In this document: one piece after another, positions 39,129-47,452 of the stretch
Numbering within the stretch: the first letter of the stretch is position 1
Layout of the letters: each line of letters opens with the position of its first letter
Assembly (NCBI RefSeq): GCF_008632955.1
Contig: NZ_CP043959.1
Coordinates: 1,054,001 to 1,118,000 of the forward strand
Reading direction: 5' to 3'
Source of the DNA: Streptomyces tendae
GTDB lineage: Bacteria; Actinomycetota; Actinomycetes; Streptomycetales; Streptomycetaceae
DNA length: 64,000 bases
Notes under the pieces: model-generated
Databases searched by the model: none
What the model was told of the DNA's origin: nothing
The model's input: the letters and a program-made list of their open reading frames with translations, nothing else
Position numbers and translations under genes: made by a program

Positions 39129-40208
39129 ATGGCCGACACCCCGCTTGACCTCACGCTGGACGCCGCACGCCTGACCGCGCAGCTCGTCGACTTCCCCTCC
39201 GAGAGCGGCACGGAGAAGCCGCTCGCGGACGCCGTCGAGGCGGCCCTGCGCACCCTGCCGCACCTCTCGGTCGACCGGCACGGCAACAACGTGGTGGCCC
39301 GCACCCGGCTGGGCCGCGCGGAGCGGGTGATCCTCGCCGGCCACATCGACACGGTCCCGATCGCGGACAACGTCCCCTCGCGTCTCGACGAGGACGGCGT
39401 CCTGTGGGGGTGCGGCACCTGCGACATGAAGGCGGGCGTGGCCGTCCAGCTGCGCATCGCGGCCACCGTCCCCGAGCCCAACCGCGACCTCACCTTCGTC
39501 TTCTACGACAACGAGGAGGTCGCCGCCGACCTCAACGGCCTGAAGCACGTCGCCGAGGCGCACCCCGACTGGCTGGAGGGGGACTTCGCGGTGCTGCTGG
39601 AGCCCTCCGACGGCCAGGTCGAGGGCGGCTGCCAGGGGACCCTGCGGGTGCTGCTGAAGACCTCCGGCGAGCGCGCCCACTCCGCGCGCGGCTGGATGGG
39701 CTCCAACGCCGTCCACGCCGCCGCCCCGATCCTCGCCCGCCTGGCCTCCTACGAGCCCCGGTGGCCGGTCATCGACGGCCTGGAGTACCGCGAGGGCCTC
39801 AACGCGGTCGGCATCTCCGGAGGCGTCGCCGGCAACGTCATCCCCGACGAGTGCGTCGTCACGGTGAACTTCCGCTACGCCCCCGACCGCACCGAGGAGG
39901 AGGCCGTGGCGCACGTCCGGGAGGTCTTCGCGGACTGCGGCGTCACCGAGTTCGTCGTCGACGACCACAGCGGCGCGGCCCTGCCCGGCCTGTCCCACCC
40001 GGCCGCCGCTGCCTTCATCAAGGCGGTGGGCGGCACCCCGCAGCCCAAGTACGGCTGGACCGACGTCTCCCGCTTCTCCGCGCTGGGCGTACCCGCCGTG
40101 AACTACGGCCCCGGCAACCCCCACCTGGCCCACAAGCGGGACGAGCGCGTCGACACCGCCAAGATCCTCGCGGGCGAGGAGCGGCTGCGGGCCTGGCTGA
40201 CCGCCTGA
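39129..40208 (+). CDS. dapE: Succinyl-diaminopimelate desuccinylase
   Basis: 359 residues, an M20 family metallohydrolase. Zinc ligands: His in LAGHIDTVPI near residue 74, Asp in WGCGTCDMKAG, the catalytic/bridging Glu pair in YDNEEVAAD near residue 130, Asp/Glu downstream. GARLDSN-type dimerisation region replaced by GERAHSARGWMGSNAVH. DapE releases LL-diaminopimelate for lysine and cell-wall synthesis, and works with DapC at 36243. A TAGGGT -10 box ends 7 nt before the ATG with no clear Shine-Dalgarno, so the mRNA is probably leaderless. It diverges from the lytic-like gene. Confidence 0.93.
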   Translation: MADTPLDLTLDAARLTAQLVDFPSESGTEKPLADAVEAALRTLPHLSVDRHGNNVVARTRLGRAERVILAGHIDTVPIADNVPSRLDEDGVLWGCGTCDMKAGVAVQLRIAATVPEPNRDLTFVFYDNEEVAADLNGLKHVAEAHPDWLEGDFAVLLEPSDGQVEGGCQGTLRVLLKTSGERAHSARGWMGSNAVHAAAPILARLASYEPRWPVIDGLEYREGLNAVGISGGVAGNVIPDECVVTVNFRYAPDRTEEEAVAHVREVFADCGVTEFVVDDHSGAALPGLSHPAAAAFIKAVGGTPQPKYGWTDVSRFSALGVPAVNYGPGNPHLAHKRDERVDTAKILAGEERLRAWLTA

Positions 40209-40278
40209 CACCCGCACGGACGGCGTCGCGTTTGGAACGCTCTCCCGTGGACATGCTGACGTCCCCCGCACGTAACCC

Positions 40279-40292
40279 GCGTAGATCTACGC
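40279..40292. promoter_or_regulatory. Palindrome overlapping the promoter of the LOG gene
   Basis: 14-bp perfect palindrome GCGTAGATCTACGC; its right half overlaps a plausible -10 box TACGCT (40288-40293), 35 bp before the start codon. Candidate operator. Confidence 0.5.
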
Positions 40293-40328
40293 TGAGGCGG
40301 TACGACCTGGCAATCGGAGGGAGCGCAC

Positions 40329-41087
40329 ATGGCTACGGGCAACCCCGAGGGGAAGCGGCAGCCGCCGGAGGAGAAGCGACTGGGGCCGGTCCTCCGCCGG
40401 CGCGGTCAGGTGCAGTCCAGCACCACCGACCAACGCCTGCTCGACGAGCGCGCGCCCACCGACTGGGTGCACACCGACCCCTGGCGGGTGCTGCGCATCC
40501 AGTCGGAGTTCATCGAGGGCTTCGGCACCCTGGCCGAGCTTCCGCCCGCGATCAGCGTCTTCGGCTCGGCCCGCACCCCCGCCGACTCGCCCGAGTACGA
40601 GGCCGGGGTCCGGCTCGGCCGGGGCCTGGTCGAAGCGGGGTTCGCGGTGATCACCGGCGGCGGCCCGGGCGCCATGGAGGCGGCCAACAAGGGCGCCCTG
40701 GAGGCCGACGGCCTCTCGGTCGGCCTGGGCATCGAGCTGCCCTTCGAGCAGGGCCTGAACCGCTACGTCGACATCGGCCTGAACTTCCGGTACTTCTTCG
40801 TCCGGAAGATGATGTTCGTCAAGTACGCGCAGGGCTTCGTGGTCCTGCCCGGCGGCCTCGGCACGCTCGACGAGCTCTTCGAGGCCCTGACCCTGGTGCA
40901 GACCCAGAAGGTCACGCAGTTCCCCATCGTGCTGTTCGGCACGGAGTACTGGGGCGGCCTCGTCGACTGGCTCCGCAAGACGGTGATCGCCCAGGGCAAG
41001 GCGGCCGAGAAGGACCTGCTCCTGTTCCACGTCACGGACGACGTGGACGAGGCGGTCGCCCTGGTCTCGAAGGAAGCGGGCCGCTAG
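40329..41087 (+). CDS. LOG family protein (TIGR00730, cytokinin riboside 5'-monophosphate phosphoribohydrolase-like)
   Basis: 252 residues. The two family motifs are intact: ITGGGPGAMEAANKGA near residue 115 and VLPGGLGTLDELFEALT near residue 175 (PGGxGTxxE). The family hydrolyses nucleoside 5'-monophosphates at the N-glycosidic bond; older annotation as lysine decarboxylase is not supported. The N-terminal about 45 residues (basic, Gln/Pro-rich) extend beyond the core. ATG has GGAGGGAGC upstream. Homologous to Rv1205, in the same neighbourhood (dapE, folP2). Confidence 0.9.
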   Translation: MATGNPEGKRQPPEEKRLGPVLRRRGQVQSSTTDQRLLDERAPTDWVHTDPWRVLRIQSEFIEGFGTLAELPPAISVFGSARTPADSPEYEAGVRLGRGLVEAGFAVITGGGPGAMEAANKGALEADGLSVGLGIELPFEQGLNRYVDIGLNFRYFFVRKMMFVKYAQGFVVLPGGLGTLDELFEALTLVQTQKVTQFPIVLFGTEYWGGLVDWLRKTVIAQGKAAEKDLLLFHVTDDVDEAVALVSKEAGR

Positions 41088-41157
41088 CGGCCCCGGGACC
41101 CCTACGGGGCGGCCGGGGCAACGACCCCGCCGCCCCCGCAGCGGCCCCCCGGGCCGC

Positions 41158-42018
41158 CTACGCCAGACCCCGCCGCGCCACCGCCGGCTCCCGGTCCCCG
41201 GCGATGGACGACACCATGTCCAGCACCTGCCGCGTCTCGGCGACCTCGTGCACCCGGTACACCTGGGCGCCGAGCCACGCCGACACCGCCGTCGTCGCGA
41301 GCGTCCCCACCACCCGCTCCTTCACCGGGCGGTCCAGCGTCTCGCCGACGAAGTCCTTGTTGGACAGCGACACCAGCACCGGCCACCCGGTGGCCACCAT
41401 CTCGCCCAGCCGCCGGGTCGCCTCCAGGCTGTGCCGGGTGTTCTTCCCGAAGTCGTGCCCCGGATCGATCATCACCGACTCCCGCGGCACCCCCAGGGAC
41501 ACCGCCCGCTCGGCCAGCCCCACGGTCACGTCGAGGATGTCCGCCATGATGTCGTCGTACGTCACCCGGTGCGGCCGGGTCCGCGGCTCCGCGCCGCCCG
41601 CGTGGGTGCACACCAGCCCCGCGCCGTACCGCGCGGCGACCTCCGCCAGACGCGGATCGACCCCGCCCCACGCGTCGTTCAGCACGTCCGCGCCGGCCTC
41701 GCAGACCGCCTCGCCGACCTCGTGCCGCCAGGTGTCCACGCTGATCACCACGTCCGGGAAGCGACGGCGCACCTCGGCGACGAAACCGACGGTCCGCCGC
41801 ACCTCCTCCTCGGCCGTGACCTCCTCGCCCGGCCCGGCCTTCACCCCGCCGATGTCGATGATCGCGGCGCCCTCGGCCACCGCCTGCTCCACGCGCGCGA
41901 GCGCCGGCTCGTCGCGGAAGGTGGCGCCCTGGTCGTAGAAGGAGTCCGGGGTCCGGTTCACGATCGCCATGATCACCCGCTCGTGCGGTGCGAATTCCCG
42001 CCTGCCCAGCCTGAGCAT
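41158..42018 (-). CDS. Dihydropteroate synthase-like protein, FolP2 type
   Basis: 286 residues with a TIM-barrel DHPS pattern: IMAIVNRTPDSFYDQGATF, AEGAAIIDIGG, NDAWGG, MIDPGHDFGKNTRHSLEA, and a late VLVSLSNKDFVGETL. The strictly conserved pterin/pABA loop STRPG that follows IGG in true DHPS is replaced by VKAGPG. The same replacement is recalled from mycobacterial FolP2, which was reported to lack DHPS activity. Real function unknown, possibly a pterin-related or glycosyl metabolism role by synteny with gpgS in mycobacteria (absent here). Start at the ATG with GGAGAGG about 12 nt upstream rather than the longer frame. Confidence 0.85.
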   Translation of the reverse strand: MLRLGRREFAPHERVIMAIVNRTPDSFYDQGATFRDEPALARVEQAVAEGAAIIDIGGVKAGPGEEVTAEEEVRRTVGFVAEVRRRFPDVVISVDTWRHEVGEAVCEAGADVLNDAWGGVDPRLAEVAARYGAGLVCTHAGGAEPRTRPHRVTYDDIMADILDVTVGLAERAVSLGVPRESVMIDPGHDFGKNTRHSLEATRRLGEMVATGWPVLVSLSNKDFVGETLDRPVKERVVGTLATTAVSAWLGAQVYRVHEVAETRQVLDMVSSIAGDREPAVARRGLA

Positions 42019-42151
42019 CCCCTTGAGACCTCTCCTCGTCCTGCCGTGCGGGCCGCCTCCGTCCGCCCGGCGGTCCCGACTGTCAGACTCGCATGGCACG
42101 ATCGGAGCCACACATCCGACTCCGACTCATCCGACCGTGGGGGCCCCGGCG

Positions 42152-42514
42152 ATGGTTATGTTCCTGTTCCTGGTCGTCGCGCTGGCCGTCGTGGTGGCCG
42201 CGGTGACCCTGGCCGTGGTGGGCGGCGGCGACAGCGCCCCGCTGCCCGAGGCGGCACCGGAGCGCCTCCAGGACTCCCTGCCGCCGGACCGCCCGGTCAA
42301 CCGCGCGGACATCGACAGCCTGCGCTTCCCGCTCGCCGCCCGCGGCTACCGCATGGCGGACGTGGACGACGCCCTCGGCCGCCTCGGCGCGGAGCTCGCC
42401 GAGCGGGACGCCCGGATCGCCGACCTGGAGTCCGCGCTGGCGGGCGCCCGTGCCGCCGCGGCGCACGTCGCGATGGACAAGGCCGCCCCGCACCCGGAGG
42501 ACGATCAGCGGTGA
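42152..42514 (+). CDS. Membrane-anchored DivIVA-domain protein
   Basis: 120 residues. One N-terminal membrane helix (MFLFLVVALAVVVAAVTLAV, residues 3-22), a linker, then the DivIVA-type motif FPLAARGYRMADVDDALGRL near residues 65-84 and a short coiled coil (AELAERDARIADLESALAGA). The domain is common in actinobacterial cell-pole proteins. Its stop overlaps the tag start by 4 bp. Corresponds by position to Rv1209. Confidence 0.8.
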   Translation: MVMFLFLVVALAVVVAAVTLAVVGGGDSAPLPEAAPERLQDSLPPDRPVNRADIDSLRFPLAARGYRMADVDDALGRLGAELAERDARIADLESALAGARAAAAHVAMDKAAPHPEDDQR

Positions 42515-43098
42515 GCGATGCCGCGAGCGAGGTGCCGGTCGGCCCGGACGGCCTTCCGCGCTGCCCCTGGGCGCTGTCCGCCCCGGACTACCTGGCGTAC
42601 CACGACGAGGAGTGGGGCCGCCCGGTCCACGGCGACGACGCCCTCTTCGAGCGCCTCAGCCTGGAGGCCTTCCAGTCGGGGCTGTCGTGGATCACCATCC
42701 TGCGCCGCCGCCCCGGCTTCCGTGCCGCCTTCGCCGGGTTCCGGATCGCCGAGGTCGCCGAGTTCACCGACGCGGACCGCGAGCGGCTGCTGGCCGACAC
42801 CGGCATCATCCGCAACCGCGCGAAGATCGACGCCACGCTGGCCAACGCGCGCGAGCTGGCCGGCTGGGCGCCCGGCGAGCTGGACGCCCTGATCTGGTCC
42901 CACGCCCCCGACCCGGCCGGCCGCCCGGTGCCGGACACCCTCGCCGACGTCCCCGCGGTGACCCCGGAGTCCACGGCCCTGTCCAAGGCCCTCAAGAAAC
43001 ACGGCCTGCGCTTCGTGGGCCCCACCACGGCATACGCCCTGATGCAGGCCTGCGGCCTCGTCAACGACCACCTGAAAACCTGCACAGCAAGAACCTGA
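42511..43098 (+). CDS. tag: DNA-3-methyladenine glycosylase I
   Basis: 195 residues from a GTG overlapping the preceding stop (GTGA). Family motifs: RCPWALSAPDYLAYHDEEWG near residue 14 with the zinc Cys and Trp/Tyr pocket, DALFERLSLEAFQSGLSW with the catalytic-region Glu, and the C-terminal zinc-binding His/Cys in GLVNDHLKTC. Excises 3-methyladenine from alkylated DNA. The reading frame extends far upstream inside folP but is a shadow there. Confidence 0.93.
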   Translation: MSDAASEVPVGPDGLPRCPWALSAPDYLAYHDEEWGRPVHGDDALFERLSLEAFQSGLSWITILRRRPGFRAAFAGFRIAEVAEFTDADRERLLADTGIIRNRAKIDATLANARELAGWAPGELDALIWSHAPDPAGRPVPDTLADVPAVTPESTALSKALKKHGLRFVGPTTAYALMQACGLVNDHLKTCTART

Positions 43099-43119
43099 CC
43101 GACGCGAGAAGCACCCCCT

Positions 43120-43217
43120 AGGGGCGCGGGGAACTGCGCACTCAGCCAAGGCGAACCCGCACCCAAAAACCGCGCCGCGGCCCCCACGCCCTTGTCAGGG
43201 GCGCGGGGAACTGCGCG
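43120..43217. repeat. Two copies of the Streptomyces intergenic repeat GGGGCGCGGGGAACTGCGC
   Basis: Copy 1 at 43120-43140 and copy 2 at 43197-43217, same orientation, 77 bp apart, in the 147 bp between tag (+) and the crotonase (-). Downstream of each is a CCGCGCC stretch that could pair with the element to make a hairpin. This element is widespread 3' of Streptomyces genes, as I recall, and probably serves as a terminator. Confidence 0.75.
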
Positions 43218-43245
43218 AAACCGCGCCACCGCGCCGCAGTCCCCC

Positions 43246-44049
43246 TCAACGACCCAAATACTTCGGCTTCTCCTTGTTCACGAACGCCCGCACAGCGATC
43301 GCGTGATCCTCGGAGGACCCCGCCCGAGTCTGCAACTCGTCCTCCTTCTCCAGCAGCTCCTCCAGCGAGTGGCTCAGCCCGTACGCCACCGACTCCTTCA
43401 GCGCCGCGTAGGCCACCGTCGGCCCCTCGGCCAGCGCGCGGGCCGTCTTCTCGGCCTCCGCGCGCAGCTCCGCCGCCGGCACCAGCCGGTTGGCGATCCC
43501 CAGCTCGTACGCCTCCTGTGCGGAGACACTGCGCGGGAAGAGCAGCAGGTCGGTGGCGCGGCTCGGACCGACCACCCGCGGCAGCGTCCAGGAGATGCCG
43601 GAGTCGGCGGTGAGCGCGACCCCGGCGAAGGAGGTGTTGAACGCCGCCGTGTCCGCGACGATCCGGTGGTCCGCGGCCAGCGCGAACCCGAAACCGGCCC
43701 CCGCCGCGACCCCGTTCACCGCCGCCACCACCGGCTTCGGCGCCCCGGCGATCGCCTTGACGATCGGGTTGTAGTGCTCGCGCACCGTGGACATGGTCTG
43801 CCCCGAACCGTCCTCCCGGTCGGCGGCCAGCAGCCCGATGTGCTCCTTGAGGTCCTGCCCGACGCAGAACGCCCGGTCCCCGGCCGCGGTCAGCAGCACG
43901 GCCCGTACGGCGTCGTCGTCCGCGGCGGACCGGACCGCGTCCCGGAGGGCGACCTTCGCCGCGACGTTCAACGCGTTCATCGCCTCGGGGCGGTTCAGCG
44001 TGATCGTCGCGAGTCCGTCGCTGACCTCGTAGAGCACGGTGTCGGCCAT
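43246..44049 (-). CDS. Enoyl-CoA hydratase/isomerase family protein (PaaG/PaaB-like)
   Basis: 267 residues. Crotonase fold: oxyanion-hole sequences in FCVGQDLKEH near residue 62 and GVAAGAGFGFALAADHRI near residue 116. The position of the second catalytic acid is LTADSGISWTLPRVVGPSRA, Asp rather than Glu, as in PaaG isomerases (1,2-epoxyphenylacetyl-CoA isomerase-like). The C-terminal tail VRAFVNKEKPKYLGR is canonical. GGAGGGAT lies 6-8 nt before the ATG. No other phenylacetate genes are nearby, so the substrate is unknown. Confidence 0.88.
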   Translation of the reverse strand: MADTVLYEVSDGLATITLNRPEAMNALNVAAKVALRDAVRSAADDDAVRAVLLTAAGDRAFCVGQDLKEHIGLLAADREDGSGQTMSTVREHYNPIVKAIAGAPKPVVAAVNGVAAGAGFGFALAADHRIVADTAAFNTSFAGVALTADSGISWTLPRVVGPSRATDLLLFPRSVSAQEAYELGIANRLVPAAELRAEAEKTARALAEGPTVAYAALKESVAYGLSHSLEELLEKEDELQTRAGSSEDHAIAVRAFVNKEKPKYLGR

Positions 44050-44429
44050 GGTCGTATCCCTCCGTGTGCGGCTCGGGACGTACTGGTGAGTACCTCCCCG
44101 TCTGGAGGACAGCATGACCCAGATCACCGGTCGGGACGGACGGCCCGTGTGTGACCTGCGTCAAAGAAATGCCGCCCGTTTTAGAGCGCTGAAACTCCGG
44201 GCGGCGGCGAAGTATCGCAGCCACATCGCCGAATTGAGTGGTTTTGCTCGCGTGCGTTGCCCAAGCGATGCCTACTGATGTTGGTCATCGGGTCCTGCCA
44301 TGCGGGATAATGGCTGGGAAGCAATGTGTTCGATGCCGGTGGCGTGTGTCCTGCTTCAAGGACCGCAGGTGCCCTTCAGTGGGCCGTCGGCTCAGACGGT
44401 TTAGCTGGGTTTCAGGAAGGGGAACGAGC
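44050..44429. promoter_or_regulatory. Divergent intergenic region with a housekeeping-type promoter for DUF3117
   Basis: 380 bp, lower in GC than the flanks. A promoter TTGGTC (44281-44286) with GATAAT (44306-44311) and a 19-bp spacer points at the DUF3117 gene, giving a 5' leader of about 110 nt. A 54-codon ATG frame with GGAGG upstream (44114-44278) crosses the middle; its codon third positions are not G/C biased, so I do not call it a gene. Confidence 0.5.
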
Positions 44430-44597
44430 ATGGCGGCCATGAAGCCGCGGACGGGTGATGGCCCGCTCGAGGTGACCAAGGAGGGGCGGGGCATCGTCAT
44501 GCGCGTTCCGCTCGAAGGCGGCGGTCGGCTCGTCGTCGAGCTGACCCCGGACGAGGCCGACGCGCTCGGCGACGCCCTCAAGAAGGTCGTCGGCTGA
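44430..44597 (+). CDS. DUF3117 family protein, 55 aa
   Basis: Short acidic/basic protein: MAAMKPRTGDGPLEVTKEG, IVMRVPLEGGGRLVVELT and PDEADALGDALKKVVG. DUF3117 proteins are conserved across actinobacteria; the mycobacterial counterpart is Rv1211, also next to tag. AAGGGG lies upstream of the ATG. Function unclear. Strong terminator downstream. Confidence 0.88.
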   Translation: MAAMKPRTGDGPLEVTKEGRGIVMRVPLEGGGRLVVELTPDEADALGDALKKVVG

Positions 44598-44623
44598 CGC
44601 GCAAGCGACCATACCCTTTCAGT

Positions 44624-44653
44624 CGCCCCGGTGCCGCACGCGGTGCCGGGGCG
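44624..44653. terminator. Terminator between DUF3117 and the O-methyltransferase gene
   Basis: Nested inverted repeat CGCCCCGG...CCGGGGCG with an inner CCGC/GCGG pair, followed by GCTGTTT on the plus strand. Confidence 0.75.
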
Positions 44654-44735
44654 GCTGTTTGCGCGGGCGTGGGGGGAATTCCGGCGTCGGCCGGTCACCG
44701 CTCCGGGAGCGCGAGGAACACCGTCCCGCGGCGGC

Positions 44736-45368
44736 TCACCGCTTGACGGCGCACAGCAGACCGTCCCCCACCGGCAACAGCGACGACACCAGCTCCTGGC
44801 TCTCGCGAACGGTCCGCACCAGCTCCCGCAGCCGCAGCACCTCCGACGGCTGGGGGCCCGAGTCGACGGTGCGTCCGTTCGCGAAGACGCCTTCGAAGGC
44901 GACCAGGCCTCCCGGGCGCAGCAGACGCAACGATTCAGCGAGATAGTCCTGGTACTCCTGCCGGTCGCCGTCGCAGAAGACCAGGTCGTAGCCGGAGTCC
45001 GCGAGCCGGGGCAGGACGTCCAGCGCCGGGCCGGGGATGAAGCGGGCCCGGTTCCCGGCGAAGCCGGCCTCACGGAACGCCTGGCGGGCCGACTGCTGGT
45101 GCTCCGGCTCCTGGTCGACCGTGGTGAGCACCCCGTCCGGGCGCATGCCGTGCAGCAGATGGATCCCGGAGACCCCGCAGCCGGTGCCGATCTCGGCGAC
45201 CGCCTTGGCGTCCACGCTGGCGGCGAGCAACCTGAGGGCCGCGCCCGTGCCGGGCGACACCGAGCGCAGGCCTGCCTCGCTGGCCCGGTCGCGGGCCCAG
45301 CGCAGCGTCTCGTCCTCGGCGACATAGGCGTCGGCGAACGCCCAGCTCGTCTGCCGGTTGGCGGTAAT
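44736..45368 (-). CDS. SAM-dependent O-methyltransferase, family 3; proposed AUU start
   Basis: 210 residues from the start proposed here. SAM site [18 protein letters not shown] near residue 63, acidic residue after strand 2 ([10 protein letters not shown]), and the metal/catalytic region [17 protein letters not shown] near residue 130. It matches the CCoAOMT/Rv1220c type. No ATG, GTG or TTG exists between the upstream in-frame stop and the GTG at 45260, which would remove the first 36 conserved-looking residues ([20 protein letters not shown]). An ATT at 45368 is preceded by AGGAGAGG with optimal spacing, so I place the start there. Diverges from the ECF sigma gene, as Rv1220c does from sigE. 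Confidence 0.85.
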   Translation of the reverse strand: MTANRQTSWAFADAYVAEDETLRWARDRASEAGLRSVSPGTGAALRLLAASVDAKAVAEIGTGCGVSGIHLLHGMRPDGVLTTVDQEPEHQQSARQAFREAGFAGNRARFIPGPALDVLPRLADSGYDLVFCDGDRQEYQDYLAESLRLLRPGGLVAFEGVFANGRTVDSGPQPSEVLRLRELVRTVRESQELVSSLLPVGDGLLCAVKR

Positions 45369-45596
45369 GACCCTCTCCTGTCCCCGTGGTTGCCTGGGCG
45401 TGACTGTATCCGTTGGCGTCGGGAACCCGCAGATGGGACCAGTCGTTCAAAGGGAGAAGAAAGAGAGCGTGCCGGGAAGGGGGGCGGGGGAATGGACGCG
45501 GACGCCGAGCAAGTGCAGACGCAGCCGTACGAGCCGTGGCAGCCCAGATCAAATTCTCGTAAAACCGCTTATCCGGAGCTAACGGGCGAGGTGGCT

Positions 45597-46370
45597 ATGG
45601 TAGGGGCTCCACTGGACACCACCAGAGCCGACAGGGGAGGTGCGGCTGCGCCTGTGGATCGCGCAGGAGTGCTGCGGCGCTTCCTCGGATCGGCGGGCAG
45701 GCCGAAATCCGTGAACAACACCGCTGCTGACCATGACCGCGCCGGCGACCCGGCCCACACCGCGACCTTCTCCGGCGACGCGGACGGGCAGGCGTGGACT
45801 CCGCCCACCTGGGAGGAGATCGTCAGCATGCACAGCGGCAGGGTGTACCGGCTCGCGTATCGCCTCACCGGCAACCAGCACGACGCGGAGGACCTCACCC
45901 AGGAGGTGTTCGTCCGCGTCTTCCGGTCCCTGTCGACGTACACGCCGGGCACCTTCGAGGGCTGGCTGCACCGCATCACCACCAACCTCTTCCTGGACAT
46001 GGTCCGCCGCAAGCAGCGCATCCGCTTCGACGCGCTCGGCGACGACGCGGCCGAGCGGCTGGCCAGCAAGGAGCCCACGCCCCAGCAGGTCTTCAACGAC
46101 GCGCACTTCGACGCCGACGTCCAGCAGGCCCTCGACACCCTGGCCCCCGAGTTCCGCGCCGCCGTCGTGCTGTGCGACATCGAGGGGCTCTCGTACGAGG
46201 AGATCGCGGCCACCCTGGGCGTGAAGCTCGGCACCGTGCGGTCCCGTATCCACCGCGGCCGTTCCCAGCTGCGCAAGGCCCTGGCGCACCGCTCGCCCAA
46301 GGCGCGCGCGGAGCGCCCTTCCTTCGTGCCGCGTGTCCCCGCACTGGGAGGAGGGGGCGCGAGCGCGTGA
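45597..46370 (+). CDS. ECF RNA polymerase sigma factor (SigE-like of mycobacteria)
   Basis: 257 residues. Region 2: [31 protein letters not shown] near residues 85-115, with the promoter-melting part [13 protein letters not shown]. Region 4: [46 protein letters not shown]. Start at the ATG with GAGGTGG upstream: an in-frame ATG at 45492 exists, but codons between (TCA AAT TCT, CTA) are unlike Streptomyces coding sequence and look like promoter. The gene heads an operon with its anti-sigma factor (GTGA overlap), htrA and tatB. In Mycobacterium the same order (sigE-rseA-htrA-tatB) controls envelope stress. Confidence 0.93.
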   Translation: MVGAPLDTTRADRGGAAAPVDRAGVLRRFLGSAGRPKSVNNTAADHDRAGDPAHTATFSGDADGQAWTPPTWEEIVSMHSGRVYRLAYRLTGNQHDAEDLTQEVFVRVFRSLSTYTPGTFEGWLHRITTNLFLDMVRRKQRIRFDALGDDAAERLASKEPTPQQVFNDAHFDADVQQALDTLAPEFRAAVVLCDIEGLSYEEIAATLGVKLGTVRSRIHRGRSQLRKALAHRSPKARAERPSFVPRVPALGGGGASA

Positions 46371-47302
46371 GCAGTTCACTGCCGAAGTCTTCCGAGGGTC
46401 ACCTCGCCGAGCATCACCTGGGAGACCGGCTTTCCGCCCTGGTGGACGGAGAGCTCGGTCATGACGCGCGTGAGCGCGTGCTGGCGCATGTCGCCACCTG
46501 CGCCAAGTGCAAGACGGAGGTGGACGAGCAGCGCCGCCTGAAGACCGTCTTCGCGGCTGCCGCCCCGCCGCCGCCCTCCGAGAGCCTCCTGGCCCGCCTG
46601 CAAGGGCTGCCGGCCGGGGGCGGGTTCGGCGACGGCGCTTCTCCGCTGGGCGGCTCCGCGCTGCCGGGCGGTTCCTCCGGGCGGTTCGGCCCGTCCTCCG
46701 GTGTCTTCGGCGCCCGGCGCGCCGAGCGCTTCGAGTTCGCCTACGCGCCGGTGCGAGGGCACCAGCCGCCGGCCGCCGCGGCGGCGGCCGGTGACCCCGA
46801 CCTCGCCGACCGGCACGCCGCCGACCGGCCGTCCTCGCGCGGGCTGCGGCTCGCCTTCGTCGCCGCCGGCGCGGTGTCGCTGGCCGCGATCGCCCTCGGC
46901 GGCGTCACCACCGTCACCCCGGTCGACGCGGAGGCGCGCGGCCAGGGCAAGGGCAGTAACGTCACCCCGATGCGCACCCAGGGTGCGGGCGCGGCGACGA
47001 CGCCCGAGTCCCGGCGCCGGGGCGTCGGCCCGCTGCTCGGACAGGTGGCGGGCGGCCAGAGCGGTCTGGGGGCGGGTCACGTCGTCCCCACCGGCGTCGC
47101 CGCGCCGCTGCTGCCCGGCATCCCCGCACCCCCGCAGGGCGGCGCCACGGCCATGTCCCCGCTGATACGGCCGCTGAACGCGACCCCGCCGCTCGGCCTG
47201 AGCGCCTGGGCCACGGCCGTCGGGCTCAAGGCCCCCGGCCTGGTCACCGCCGCTCCTTCACCGGCCCCGGCGCCCACGCACAGCTCAGGGACGGTCCGCT
47301 GA
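46367..47302 (+). CDS. Zinc-finger anti-sigma factor (RseA-like) with membrane helix
   Basis: 311 residues from a GTG overlapping the sigma stop. The zinc-binding anti-sigma motif is HxxxCxx[18 protein letters not shown] near residue 45, with an upstream His ([15 protein letters not shown]). One membrane helix near residues 162-184 ([18 protein letters not shown]) places the C-terminal half outside. It should hold the ECF sigma inactive until envelope or thiol stress; the Cys pair allows redox control. The C-terminal part is low-complexity Gly/Pro/Ala. Confidence 0.9.
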   Translation: MSSSLPKSSEGHLAEHHLGDRLSALVDGELGHDARERVLAHVATCAKCKTEVDEQRRLKTVFAAAAPPPPSESLLARLQGLPAGGGFGDGASPLGGSALPGGSSGRFGPSSGVFGARRAERFEFAYAPVRGHQPPAAAAAAGDPDLADRHAADRPSSRGLRLAFVAAGAVSLAAIALGGVTTVTPVDAEARGQGKGSNVTPMRTQGAGAATTPESRRRGVGPLLGQVAGGQSGLGAGHVVPTGVAAPLLPGIPAPPQGGATAMSPLIRPLNATPPLGLSAWATAVGLKAPGLVTAAPSPAPAPTHSSGTVR

Positions 47303-47452
47303 CCCGTCTCCTGCGCAGGGGCGCGCGAACCTGATTAGATTCCGGGTGGCGCGCCCGGGCCCTGTGCGGACGGGCGCCGAGCCGGGCTCCACCGCACGGG
47401 CGGACCGGAGCACGGTGCCGACGATCCGTGCCGGTCCAGCCGTGGGGAGAGC

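Noticed and set aside
44114..44278. 54-codon ATG frame with GGAGG upstream in the DUF3117 promoter region
   Set aside because: Codon third positions are not G/C biased (several AGA, TTT, AAT-like codons) and the frame runs into the DUF3117 promoter; it may be a leader but the evidence is too weak.
45492..45596. Upstream ATG for the ECF sigma factor
   Set aside because: The extra 35 codons contain many rare, AT-rich codons and look like promoter DNA; the ATG at 45597 has its own ribosome site and fits the family start.
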